DNA from: Arsenicitalea aurantiaca
GTDB taxonomy: Bacteria > Pseudomonadota > Alphaproteobacteria > Rhizobiales > Devosiaceae
NCBI RefSeq assembly: GCF_003994485.1
Contig: NZ_RZNJ01000003.1
Coordinates: forward strand, 124,525-188,524
DNA: 64,000 nt
Direction of reading: 5' to 3'
Shown here: positions 54,663 through 62,076 of the stretch, piece by piece
Position numbering within the stretch: the stretch's first letter is position 1
How the letters are laid out: each line of letters opens with the position of its first letter
The notes under the pieces: generated by a model
Told to the model about the DNA's origin: nothing
What the model saw: the letters and a program-made list of their open reading frames with translations, nothing else
The model's database searches: none
Position numbers and translations under genes: made by a program

Positions 54663-56426
54663 ATGATGAACCCGAGCGATCCCCTGCTGTCGGTCCGCGA
54701 CCTCAGTGTCACCTTCGCCAATGATGCGGGCACCCTCACCGCCGTCGACGGGCTCGGCTTTTCGGTCGCGCCGGGCGAATGCCTCGCCATCGTCGGGGAA
54801 TCGGGATCGGGAAAATCGGTCACCGCCATGTCGATCCTCGGGCTGACCCGCTTCAATGGCGGCACCCTCACGAGCGGCGCGATCCGCTTCCGCCGCCGCA
54901 ATGGGGAAACCCTCGATCTCGCACGCGCCGACGAGCCGACGCTGCGCACCGTGCGCGGCAACGAGATCGCCATGATCTTCCAGGAGCCGATGACGGCGCT
55001 CAATCCAGTCTATCCGATCGGCGAGCAGATCGCCGAGGCCATCCGCGCCCACCGCCCCGTCTCGCGCGAGGCCGCGAACGCCGAAGCCCTCGCGCTCATC
55101 GAAAAGGTGCGCATCCCCGAGCCCGAGCGCCGGTTCGGCCAGTATCCCCACGAGCTCTCGGGCGGCATGCGCCAGCGTATCGTCATCGCCATGGCGCTCG
55201 CCTGCCGGCCGAGCCTCCTCATCGCCGACGAGCCCACCACCGCCCTCGATGTCACCATCCAGGCCCAGATCCTCTATCTCGTGCGCTCGCTCGCCCGAGG
55301 GAACGGCATGGCCATGCTCTTCATCACCCACGACATGGGTGTCGTCGCCGAGATCGCCGACCGCGTGCTCGTCATGCGCCATGGCCGCAAGGTCGAGGAA
55401 GCCGCGGTCGGCCCATTCTTCTCGGCCCCCGAGGAGAGCTACTCCCAGGCGCTGCTTGCCGCCGTCCCGCGGCTGGGCTCCGCACCCGCGCCCGAAACGG
55501 TGCCCCAGACGCCGACCCCGCTCCTCGAGGTCCGCAACCTCGTCACCCGTTTCCCCGTCCGCCGCGGCATATTGGGCCGGCACGTGGCCAATGTGCACGC
55601 GGTCGAGGATGTGAGCCTCACCATCTCGCGGGGCGAAACCCTCGCGCTCGTCGGAGAATCGGGTTGCGGCAAGTCCACCACCGGCCGCTCGATCGTCCGG
55701 CTCGTCGATCCGCTCTCGGGCTCGGTCGCGCTCGAGGGCGAGGATGTGCTGGGGCTCGACGAGGCGCGTCTGCGCCGCCGCCGCCGCGACATGCAGATCA
55801 TCTTCCAGGACCCCTATGCCGCGCTCGATCCGCGCCAGACCGCCTTCGAGCAGATCGCCGATCCCATGCTGATCCACGGCATGGAGCGGGGCAGCGCGCT
55901 CAGGGATCGCGTCGTCTCGCTGCTCCGGCGCGTCGGGTTGGGCGAGGAGCACATGAGCCGCTACCCCCATGAGTTTTCCGGCGGCCAGCGCCAGCGCCTC
56001 TGCATCGCCCGTGCGCTCGGGCTGTCGCCAAAGCTCATCGTCGCGGATGAAGCCGTGTCGGCGCTCGACGTCTCGATCCAGAAGCAGGTGGTCGAGCTCC
56101 TGCAGCAATTGCAGGCCGAGCTCGGCATCTCCTACCTCTTCATTTCCCACGACATGGGCGTCGTAGAGCGCATGAGCCATCGCGTCGCCGTCATGTATAT
56201 GGGCCGCGTCGTCGAGATCGGCCCGCGCGCCTCGGTCTTTGGAAATCCGCGCCATCCTTACACCCGCGCCCTCCTTGCGGCCGTGCCCACGCCCGATCCG
56301 GCCAACCGCCGCCGCGAGGCGCCGCCGGTGGTTGCGCTGCGCTCCCCCATCCACCCGATCGGCTATGCCGCGCCCGCCGCCCGCTACGACGATTTCGGCG
56401 ACGGCCATCTCGTCCTCGCCTCCTGA
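54663..56426 (+). CDS. Fused OppD-OppF ABC transporter ATP-binding protein
   Basis: About 587 residues from ATG 54663 (GGAG upstream), with two complete ABC domains in one chain. First: Walker A GESGSGKSV, signature LSGGMRQRIVIAMALA, Walker [15 protein letters not shown]. Second: Walker A GESGCGKST, signature FSGGQRQRLCIARALG, Walker B LIVADEAVSALDVS. The second Walker B carries Ala in place of the usual Pro after DE. Layout as in GsiA-type fused ATPases. A single protein therefore energises the DppB/DppC channel. Confidence 0.94.
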   Translation: MMNPSDPLLSVRDLSVTFANDAGTLTAVDGLGFSVAPGECLAIVGESGSGKSVTAMSILGLTRFNGGTLTSGAIRFRRRNGETLDLARADEPTLRTVRGNEIAMIFQEPMTALNPVYPIGEQIAEAIRAHRPVSREAANAEALALIEKVRIPEPERRFGQYPHELSGGMRQRIVIAMALACRPSLLIADEPTTALDVTIQAQILYLVRSLARGNGMAMLFITHDMGVVAEIADRVLVMRHGRKVEEAAVGPFFSAPEESYSQALLAAVPRLGSAPAPETVPQTPTPLLEVRNLVTRFPVRRGILGRHVANVHAVEDVSLTISRGETLALVGESGCGKSTTGRSIVRLVDPLSGSVALEGEDVLGLDEARLRRRRRDMQIIFQDPYAALDPRQTAFEQIADPMLIHGMERGSALRDRVVSLLRRVGLGEEHMSRYPHEFSGGQRQRLCIARALGLSPKLIVADEAVSALDVSIQKQVVELLQQLQAELGISYLFISHDMGVVERMSHRVAVMYMGRVVEIGPRASVFGNPRHPYTRALLAAVPTPDPANRRREAPPVVALRSPIHPIGYAAPAARYDDFGDGHLVLAS

Positions 56427-56437
56427 AAGGTCCTTTG

Positions 56438-57331
56438 ATGCTCGACGCCTTTTCCGCCCCCGGCCGCTTCCTTCGCGGCAATCTCCACACCCATTCGGAC
56501 CGCTCGGACGGCGCGCTGCCACCCGCGGAGGTCTGCCGCCGCTATCGGCAAGCGGGCTATGATTTCCTCTGCATCTCGGATCATTTCCTCGACCGCTTCG
56601 GCTTCCCCTTGACCGACACGACGCCGTTCAGAACCGAGGGCTTCACCACGCTCCTCGGCGCCGAGCTCCACGGGCCGCAGACTCATCTCGGGGATCACTG
56701 GCACATCCTCGCGGTCGGCCTGCCGTCGGACTTCGCCGCTGCAGGCGACAGCGAGGCCGGCCCGGACCTTGCCCGTCGCGCGCGTGAGGCCGGAGCCTTT
56801 GTCGGCATCGCCCATCCCCAATGGTATGGGCTCAATACCGCGGACGGTCTCTCGATCGACGCGGCCCATGCGGTCGAGATCTACAACCACACCTGCGAGA
56901 TGCTCTCGGCCCGTCCGGACGGCGTCGCGCTCCTCGACCAGCTGCTGCAGGAGGGCCGGATGCTGACCGGCTTTGCCGCCGACGACGCCCATTTCAAGAG
57001 CAACGACCCGTTCGGCGGCTGGGTGATGGTCAAGGCAGAGGACATGGCTCCCGAAACGATCCTCGAAGCCCTGAAAGCGGGCCGCTATTACGCGAGCCAG
57101 GGGCCCCAGATCCACGATGTGCGGCGCGATGGCGACAGCCTCGTCGTCACCACCTCGCCCGTTCGTTCGATCGCGCTTGCCGGCCGTGGTGCCCGGTCGG
57201 CCGCCGTCCATGGCGATGGGATCACCGAAGCCCGCCTGGCGCTTACGAGCTTTGCCGGGTCCTGGTGTCGGCTCGTCGTCACCGACGGGGCCGGCCGCCG
57301 CGCATGGGCACAGCCGGCCCGGATCGACTGA
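56438..57331 (+). CDS. PHP-domain metal-dependent hydrolase (CehA/McbA-like)
   Basis: About 297 residues from ATG 56438; a TTG at 56435 is also possible. PHP motifs: NLHTHSDRSDG (metal ligands HTH), DFLCISDHF, GAELHGPQTHLGDHWHIL, GIAHPQW and an FAADDAHF segment. PHP proteins are phosphatases, phosphodiesterases or amide/ester hydrolases. Last gene of the operon, 11 bases after the ATPase. With the metallophosphoesterase and HAD genes it makes three hydrolases around one importer. Confidence 0.9.
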   Translation: MLDAFSAPGRFLRGNLHTHSDRSDGALPPAEVCRRYRQAGYDFLCISDHFLDRFGFPLTDTTPFRTEGFTTLLGAELHGPQTHLGDHWHILAVGLPSDFAAAGDSEAGPDLARRAREAGAFVGIAHPQWYGLNTADGLSIDAAHAVEIYNHTCEMLSARPDGVALLDQLLQEGRMLTGFAADDAHFKSNDPFGGWVMVKAEDMAPETILEALKAGRYYASQGPQIHDVRRDGDSLVVTTSPVRSIALAGRGARSAAVHGDGITEARLALTSFAGSWCRLVVTDGAGRRAWAQPARID

Positions 57332-57336
57332 TCGCC

Positions 57337-57849
57337 CTATTCGACGACGAACGTCCCGGTGAGGGTCTCGACGGGCTCGACCGTGTCATTGATCACGGTG
57401 AAGTCGTAGCTGCCGCGGCGCATGGGAAAGAAACTCACGCGCGCAGCGGCGTCGAGGCCCTCGCAATCGATCATCCCCACCTGCATGCCCTGCATGTGGA
57501 AGTTGATCTCCGGCACCTCCTGGAACCCGCTCTCGGGGTCGCTGACGCTGACGATGCGGATATGGGCGTCCCGCCAGAACCTGTCCGCGATGAAGCTGAC
57601 CCCCGCCTCGTTTTCGAGCCCGTCGCCGGGACAGAGGAGGTTGAACCGGTAATAGCCTCCCCAGGCGAGCGTGAATTGGTCCTCGGACATCTGAAGCTCC
57701 CCCGCCCCGTTGAGGCTGAACTCCAGGAAGATGTCCTCGGGCGGTCCGGATCCCACCGTTCCCGATTGCTGCTGGCTGATCGCCGTGCCGGCGAGTGCAA
57801 GGCTCGCCACAAGCCCGAGGGCCACGCGGCCCGCTCCTGATCTTTTCAT
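57337..57849 (-). CDS. Secreted protein of unknown function
   Basis: About 170 residues from ATG 57849 with AGGGAGAGG upstream. Clear signal peptide (GRVALGLVASLALAGTAISQ). The mature part is mainly beta with YYRFNLLCPGDG, FWRDAHIRIVSV, INFHMQGMQVGMIDCEG and FFPMRRGSYDFTVI, and two Cys that could form a disulfide. The end VETLTGTFVVE is strand-like. A cupredoxin-like sandwich is possible but no clear copper ligand set is visible. Converges on the PHP gene with five bases between. Confidence 0.75.
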   Translation of the reverse strand: MKRSGAGRVALGLVASLALAGTAISQQQSGTVGSGPPEDIFLEFSLNGAGELQMSEDQFTLAWGGYYRFNLLCPGDGLENEAGVSFIADRFWRDAHIRIVSVSDPESGFQEVPEINFHMQGMQVGMIDCEGLDAAARVSFFPMRRGSYDFTVINDTVEPVETLTGTFVVE

Positions 57850-57945
57850 CTGCCTCTCCCTTGGCTTCAAAGCCCTCCGAGCATGCCTGCTCGAAGCGGG
57901 ATCCTCATCCTATCAATGCGATAGGCGAGGCTGATGGCGGGCCCC

Positions 57946-59316
57946 TCAGCCCGCAGCCGCGTCCCCGCCCGGACCGGGCGAGACGGGCAGCCGCAGCCGC
58001 ACGGCGAGCCCACCGAGTTGGGAGCGTTCCAGCGTCATCGCCCCCCTGTTGAGTGCGACGATCTCCTTGGCGATCGCCATCCCTAGCCCCGTGCCGCGCC
58101 GCGTCTCGTCGAGCCGCTGGCCGCGCTCACCGATCCGCTCCATCTGCTCCCGGGTCAGTCCCACCCCGTCATCTTCGATCGAGAGTTCGACAAACCCGTC
58201 CAGCATCATCGCGCCGATCCGTACGCGGCTCTCTGCCCATTGGCAGGCGTTTTCGAGCACCACGCCGACGAGCTCGATCAGGTCCTGCTGGTCCAGATTG
58301 ACCGCCACGTCCGGCCCCAGCTGCAGCTCCCAGTCGATGAGTTCGCCCGCATGGGTCTTCTTCAACACGAGCGCGATGCGCAGCACCGCAGCCTTCAGCG
58401 ATGCAGTCATCACATGCGATTCGGGCCGAAGGCGCAGGCGCGCGAGCCGCAACTGGTAATCGATCCGCTCGTCCATCTCCTCGCAGAGCTCTTCGAGAAA
58501 GCGCGCGGTGTCCTCGTCACCGGCCTCTCGCGCCCGGTTGGCGGTCGCCGCCAGCACCGCAAGGGGGGTCTTCAGCCCATGGGCGAGGTCGGCTGCACGC
58601 GCCCGCGCGAAATCGATCGATTTGTCACGGGCCTCGAGCAGGTCGTTCACCTCGCGCACGAGCGGCACGATCTCGTCGGGAAAAGCGCCTTCGAGCCGCT
58701 CGGCCTCCCCGAGCCGCACCCGTTCGACCCGCGCCCGCACCGTCTCGAGCGGGCGCAGCCCCAGATAGACCTGCAGCGTGCCCGCACAGGTGAGAACGAG
58801 CGCGAGGAGCAGGAGCGCAATGCTCATTTCCCCGCCAAAGGCAATGATGGACCGGTCGATCACCGAGCGGTCTTCGGCGACGGTCACGCGATAAGCGCGC
58901 TCGCTTTCCTCCACCGGGAACCGCACGAGGCGCGACACCGCGACCAGGACCTGCCCGCCCGGCCCCTCGATCTCGATCAGCCCTTCATCGGTTTCCTCCG
59001 CATCGAGTGCGGCATCGACGAGCGAGGGGGATCTCAGCACCGCGCCCGAGGCCAGATCCTCGATCTCCCAATAGAGCCCGCTCAGCGGCAGCGCATAGCG
59101 CGGATCGGCGAGATTGGCGCGCAGCGTCGGCGCCTCGGCTTCGGGAATGATGAGGGCGACCGCGCGGTTGAGATTGGCTTCGAGATCCGCGCCGACCCGC
59201 CGCTCCAGATGCGTGCCAAAGAGGAGCAGGAGCGCGATGCCGGCCAGAACGACCGCCGCAGCGACCAGCAGCGCGGCGAGCAGCAGCAGCCGCAGCCTCA
59301 GGGATGCAAAGCTCAC
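57946..59316 (-). CDS. Two-component sensor histidine kinase
   Basis: About 456 residues with a GTG start (59316) overlapping the response regulator stop (GTGA). Two helices (8-33 and 164-188) enclose a periplasmic sensor region of about 130 residues resembling PhoQ-type kinases. HAMP follows, phospho-acceptor His246 in ADLAHGLKTPL, N-box VLENACQW and G-boxes DDGVGLT and GTGLGMAIAKEIV. It phosphorylates the regulator encoded before it; the signal may be a cation or envelope stress, possibly through the repeat protein upstream. Confidence 0.92.
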   Translation of the reverse strand: MSFASLRLRLLLLAALLVAAAVVLAGIALLLLFGTHLERRVGADLEANLNRAVALIIPEAEAPTLRANLADPRYALPLSGLYWEIEDLASGAVLRSPSLVDAALDAEETDEGLIEIEGPGGQVLVAVSRLVRFPVEESERAYRVTVAEDRSVIDRSIIAFGGEMSIALLLLALVLTCAGTLQVYLGLRPLETVRARVERVRLGEAERLEGAFPDEIVPLVREVNDLLEARDKSIDFARARAADLAHGLKTPLAVLAATANRAREAGDEDTARFLEELCEEMDERIDYQLRLARLRLRPESHVMTASLKAAVLRIALVLKKTHAGELIDWELQLGPDVAVNLDQQDLIELVGVVLENACQWAESRVRIGAMMLDGFVELSIEDDGVGLTREQMERIGERGQRLDETRRGTGLGMAIAKEIVALNRGAMTLERSQLGGLAVRLRLPVSPGPGGDAAAG

Positions 59317-59978
59317 TCGGCTTCGTCCCCGATATAATAGCCGAACCCGCGGCGGGTGCGGATGATATCGCTGCCCAGCCGCCGGCGCACGCGCCCCACC
59401 AGCACCTCCACCGAGTTCGACGCCCGGTCGAAATCCTGCGCGTAGAGATGCTCGACGATCTCCATCTGCGAGACCACGCGTCCGCGCTGGTGCGCGAGAA
59501 AGGCGACGAGCCGGTATTCCTGCCGCGTCAGGTTGATCGGGAAGCCGTTGCGGGTCACCCGCATCATCTGCGTGTCGAGCATCAGGTCCCCGATGGCGAT
59601 GCGCGCGGAAGCGTGCCCGCCCGCGCGGCGGATCAGCGCCTTGACCCGCGCCACCACTTCCTCGACGCGGAAGGGTTTGACCACGTAATCGTCCGCGCCC
59701 GCCTCGATTCCCTCGACCCGTTCCTCCCACTGGCCGCGCGCCGTCAGGATCAGCACCGGCACCTGGATGTCCGCCTTGCGCCAGCGCTTGAGCAGCGTCA
59801 GCCCATCGAGCCGCGGCAGGCCCAGATCGAGCAGCACCGCGTCGAAACGCTCGTTCTCGCCCCTGTAGTGGGCGATTTCCCCATCGGCTTCCACCTCGGC
59901 GACGAAGCCGGCAGACGCAAGCGCCGCCACGAGCGTGTCGGCGATGCGTGCATCGTCTTCGGCAATCAGAACCCGCAT
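59313..59978 (-). CDS. OmpR-family response regulator
   Basis: A 221-residue regulator. Receiver with acidic pair EDD at 7-9, phospho-acceptor Asp51 in LLDLGLP, Thr in LTARG and Lys in VVKPFR. The C-terminal winged helix includes LTRQEYRLVAFLAHQRGRVV and SNSVEVLVGRVRRRL then TRRGFGYYI. Upstream CTGACA repeats are likely targets. It lies three bases from the repeat protein gene and overlaps the kinase gene. Confidence 0.94.
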   Translation of the reverse strand: MRVLIAEDDARIADTLVAALASAGFVAEVEADGEIAHYRGENERFDAVLLDLGLPRLDGLTLLKRWRKADIQVPVLILTARGQWEERVEGIEAGADDYVVKPFRVEEVVARVKALIRRAGGHASARIAIGDLMLDTQMMRVTRNGFPINLTRQEYRLVAFLAHQRGRVVSQMEIVEHLYAQDFDRASNSVEVLVGRVRRRLGSDIIRTRRGFGYYIGDEAE

Positions 59979-59981
59979 CGC

Positions 59982-60563
59982 TCAGCGCACCCGCCGGCCG
60001 GAGCGGGCATAATAATACTGGGTCTCCACCGCGCCTCCCGGCCGCAGCATGCGCACCTCGTAGATCAGGAAGCCCTGGACCGTCAGGAGCCGGGTATCGA
60101 TGATCTCGCCACCGCCATCACCGCGGGCGATCCCGGCAATGCTCTCGAATGGCAGCGCCCGGCCCGCCTCGACCGCGCTGTGGGGCTCCTCGACCGTGAC
60201 CGGCCCAGGCTCGGCAGGCTCGGTCGCCCTCCCGGGCGCGTCGCCGCTTCGCCCCGGCGTGCCCCCGGAATTGCCCGGGCCAGCCGCGTTCCCGGAGTTT
60301 CCCGAATTGCCCGAGTTGCCTGAGTTGCCTGAGTTGCCTGAGTTGCTCGAATTTCCTGAGCTACCGGAGTTTCCGGAGTTACCGGCACTACCCGAGTTGC
60401 CAGAATTCCCGGAATTGCCCGAGTTGCCGGCATTGTCGGAATTGCCCTGTCCGCCGGAATTGCCCTGCCGCCCCGAATTGCCTTGCGCCAGAGCCGGCGT
60501 CACCGCCCCTGCAAGGGCAAGGACGGCGATGGCAAGACGGGCAAATCGCAACAGGGTGATCAT
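59982..60563 (-). CDS. Secreted Gly-Asn-Ser repeat protein with PepSY-like C-terminus
   Basis: A 193-residue precursor: signal peptide (ARLAIAVLALAGAVTPALAQ), then about 65 residues of GNS tripeptides with a few GSA, SSN and GRQ variants, a Pro/Glu linker, and a C-terminal 60 residues (GIARGDGGGEIIDTRLLTVQ, then FLIYEVRMLRPGGAVETQYY) with the layout of a PepSY domain. Its gene is first in the operon with the two-component genes, so it may modulate the kinase in the periplasm. The repeat is encoded by 9-base units and can be expected to vary in length. Confidence 0.82.
   Translation of the reverse strand: MITLLRFARLAIAVLALAGAVTPALAQGNSGRQGNSGGQGNSDNAGNSGNSGNSGNSGSAGNSGNSGSSGNSSNSGNSGNSGNSGNSGNSGNAAGPGNSGGTPGRSGDAPGRATEPAEPGPVTVEEPHSAVEAGRALPFESIAGIARGDGGGEIIDTRLLTVQGFLIYEVRMLRPGGAVETQYYYARSGRRVR
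60285..60482. repeat. 9-base imperfect tandem repeat encoding GNS units
   Basis: Units of the kind GAGTTGCCT/GAGTTTCCG/GAATTGCCC (plus strand) recur about 20 times, coding Gly-Asn-Ser on the minus strand. Synonymous variation between units shows an old array, but four consecutive near-identical units around 60310-60345 suggest recent expansion. Confidence 0.85.
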
Positions 60564-60586
60564 TGCGCCATCCTAGGCTCCCGAAA

Positions 60587-60627
60587 CTGACAAAAAGCTG
60601 ACAGAGAGGCCCTCATCTCTGTCAGCT
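60587..60627 (-). promoter_or_regulatory. Putative response-regulator box, CTGACA repeats and inverted repeat
   Basis: CTGACA occurs at 60587-60592 and again at 60598-60603, exactly 11 bases apart, the spacing OmpR-type regulators prefer. The second copy starts a perfect 12-bp inverted repeat AGCTGACAGAGA-N8-TCTCTGTCAGCT (60596-60627). It lies 24-64 bases upstream of the repeat protein gene, so autoregulation is likely. Confidence 0.55.
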
Positions 60628-60846
60628 TGGGCTCGCTATGTTGGGCGCACGTCGTCCCGGTATTCCCATGCATGGACGACGAAGCAGAAGGACAATCTTC
60701 CGGCTCGACCCGCAATCGGCCGGATGATGGTGGCACCGGCGCATTACCCGCCCCCGCGGCGCTGGTGCCACGTCCTGCTCTTCACTCCGCTCCGCAGCGC
60801 CGCCATGCTCCTTCGCCGCGCCGCCTTGCGCGCTTCCTGACGCGAC

Positions 60847-60865
60847 GCTGACATTTCCTGTCAGC
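60847..60865 (+). promoter_or_regulatory. Putative response-regulator box upstream of small membrane genes
   Basis: GCTGACA-TTTCC-TGTCAGC, a perfect 7-bp inverted repeat with half-sites identical to those at 60587-60627 and the same 11-base centre spacing. It lies about 140 bases upstream of the gene at 61007, hinting at co-regulation by the same response regulator. Confidence 0.5.
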
Positions 60866-61006
60866 TATTTTTCATTAACGAAAACAGTGACTTGGTGGAA
60901 CCTGAGGGTCGTTCACGGGTTCTTGTGCCATCGAAGCAATTCGACGGGGCCGCCGCACCATCCCGCCCCCGCCGGCGGCCCTGACCCTCATCAAAGGAGA
61001 CTTCTC

Positions 61007-61207
61007 ATGGCCATCGAACGTGAAACAGTGGTCGAGCGCCCCGTAGAGCGCGAGACCGTCGTGACCGGCGGCAGCCCCTTCGGCGCCATCGGCGCGATCA
61101 TCGCCGTCATCCTGCTCGTCGTGCTTGCCCTGTGGCTCTTCGGCGGCGTCTTCAATGGCGGCGAGAGCGTCAGCGTCGACCTGCCGACCGTCACCGTCGA
61201 TCCCTGA
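61007..61207 (+). CDS. Small single-pass membrane protein
   Basis: 66 residues from ATG 61007 with AAAGGAGA seven bases upstream. The N-terminus contains a duplicated ERETVVERPVERETVV; a helix AIGAIIAVILLVVLALWLFG follows, then a short acidic-polar tail with VSVDLPTVTVDP. No known function. Possibly an envelope stress peptide of the regulon of the two-component system. Confidence 0.8.
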   Translation: MAIERETVVERPVERETVVTGGSPFGAIGAIIAVILLVVLALWLFGGVFNGGESVSVDLPTVTVDP

Positions 61208-61244
61208 TCGTATCCCCCACCCCAAACAATCAGGAGATCAGCAA

Positions 61245-61334
61245 ATGATCCGCACCACCGCACTCTCGGCCATGTTCGTGCTCTCGCTCACCGTGCTGGT
61301 CGGCGCCTACAGCCTCGTGCCCGCCGGGCTTTGA
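61245..61334 (+). CDS. Tiny membrane peptide
   Basis: 29 residues from ATG 61245, with CAGGAG 8 bases upstream. One hydrophobic helix (ALSAMFVLSLTVLVGAYSLV) and a short tail. Its stop overlaps the next start (TTGA). Being this short, it could instead be a leader peptide for the next gene. Confidence 0.6.
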   Translation: MIRTTALSAMFVLSLTVLVGAYSLVPAGL

Positions 61335-61564
61335 GCGACAGGCCCGCCGAGCGTCCGATGGACCCGAGCACCCCTTCCCCGCGACCCGTCCGCAGCGGCC
61401 CGCCACGGCCGAGCGTCCTCGGGCTCGTCGCGGGGATCCTCGCCGTCCTCGCCCTGCTCAGCCTTCTCGGCTTCATCATCATGGGCACGCTGAAAAGCGC
61501 GGGCGACCTCGCCGGCGAACTCGGCACCATCGCCACCGAGACCGAGCCGGAGGCGGGGCCCTAG
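61331..61564 (+). CDS. Small single-pass membrane protein
   Basis: 77 residues from a TTG coupled to the previous stop; ATG 61358 is an alternative. A Pro/Arg/Ser-rich cytoplasmic N-terminus precedes one helix (VLGLVAGILAVLALLSLLGF) and a 25-residue Glu/Gly tail. Third tiny membrane gene in a row. No known domain. Confidence 0.6.
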   Translation: MSDRPAERPMDPSTPSPRPVRSGPPRPSVLGLVAGILAVLALLSLLGFIIMGTLKSAGDLAGELGTIATETEPEAGP

Positions 61565-61593
61565 GCGTTTCGCATGCGCTGCTTCTGCTGGTC

Positions 61594-61668
61594 TGGCTGG
61601 GGCGCCAGGATTCGAACCTGGGAATGTCGGTACCAAAAACCGATGCCTTACCACTTGGCGACGCCCCA
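61594..61668 (-). tRNA. tRNA-Gln (anticodon TTG)
   Basis: A full 75-nt cloverleaf on the minus strand: acceptor TGGGGCG/CGCCCCA, anticodon stem TCGGT/ACCGA with loop TTTTGGT, T arm CCAGG/CCTGG with TTCGAAT, and encoded CCA end. Confidence 0.97.
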
Positions 61669-61805
61669 ACGCGCGGGTTCCTACACGGTTTGGAATGGCC
61701 GCGCAACAATCGGGCGGAGCGGTCGAACTCCCCGCTTGAACCGCCGCCCCCGCAGGTCTATAAAGCGCCGCGTCGGCCCGGGCGAAAGCCCGTCGCCGAC
61801 CCTGA

Positions 61806-61882
61806 CGGAGTATAGCGCAGCCTGGTAGCGCACCTGCTTCGGGAGCAGGGGGTCGGGTGTTCGAATCACCCTACTCCGACCA
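61806..61882 (+). tRNA. tRNA-Pro (anticodon CGG)
   Basis: A 77-nt cloverleaf: acceptor CGGAGTA/TACTCCG, anticodon stem CCTGC/GCAGG with loop TTCGGGA, GTTCGAATC in the T arm and encoded CCA. Followed by a terminator. Confidence 0.97.
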
Positions 61883-61885
61883 ATC

Positions 61886-61917
61886 AACCCCGGTCTCTAT
61901 GAGGCCGGGGTTTTTCT
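61886..61917 (+). terminator. Rho-independent terminator of tRNA-Pro
   Basis: Stem AACCCCGG (61886-61893) pairs CCGGGGTT (61905-61912), running into TTTTTC-TTT. Four bases after the tRNA end. Confidence 0.9.
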
Positions 61918-62018
61918 TTAGCTATCCTGCGCGTCAGTAGCCGCGCGGCTCTTGCTTCGCAACGCAGGCTCGCCTATGACCCGGCCTGCCGGATGGTCTC
62001 GCCGACCGTTCGGTTTGG

Positions 62019-62048
62019 CCCGGCCGGAGATTCCACCTCCTGGCCGGG
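62019..62048 (-). terminator. Probable terminator after ugpC
   Basis: A CCCGGCC/GGCCGGG stem extended by GGAG/CTCC with a one-base bulge, 29 bases after the UgpC stop on the minus strand. No T-run. The remaining bases between tRNA-Pro and ugpC show nothing else. Confidence 0.4.
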
Positions 62049-62076
62049 TCATCCCTTCCGATCCATCCGAGTGCCC

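Larger units (their letters stand above)
60564..61006. other. Intergenic regulatory region of 443 bases
   Basis: It separates the repeat-protein/two-component operon (minus) from the small membrane protein genes (plus). It holds two CTGACA-type operator-like sites, at its left (60587-60627) and middle (60847-60865). A short frame at 60627-60851 lacks a ribosome site and a credible composition. The rest shows no gene or RNA that I can recognise. Confidence 0.6.

Noticed and set aside
52601-55003. 800-residue minus-strand frame
   Set aside because: Antisense to DppC, the binding protein and the OppDF gene.
60285-60482. CRISPR-like repetitive look
   Set aside because: Units are 9 bases, contiguous and in frame, encoding GNS; no spacers.
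60627-60851. 74-residue plus-strand frame in the regulatory gap
   Set aside because: TTG start without ribosome site, Pro/Arg-rich composition, overlaps the operator-like repeats.
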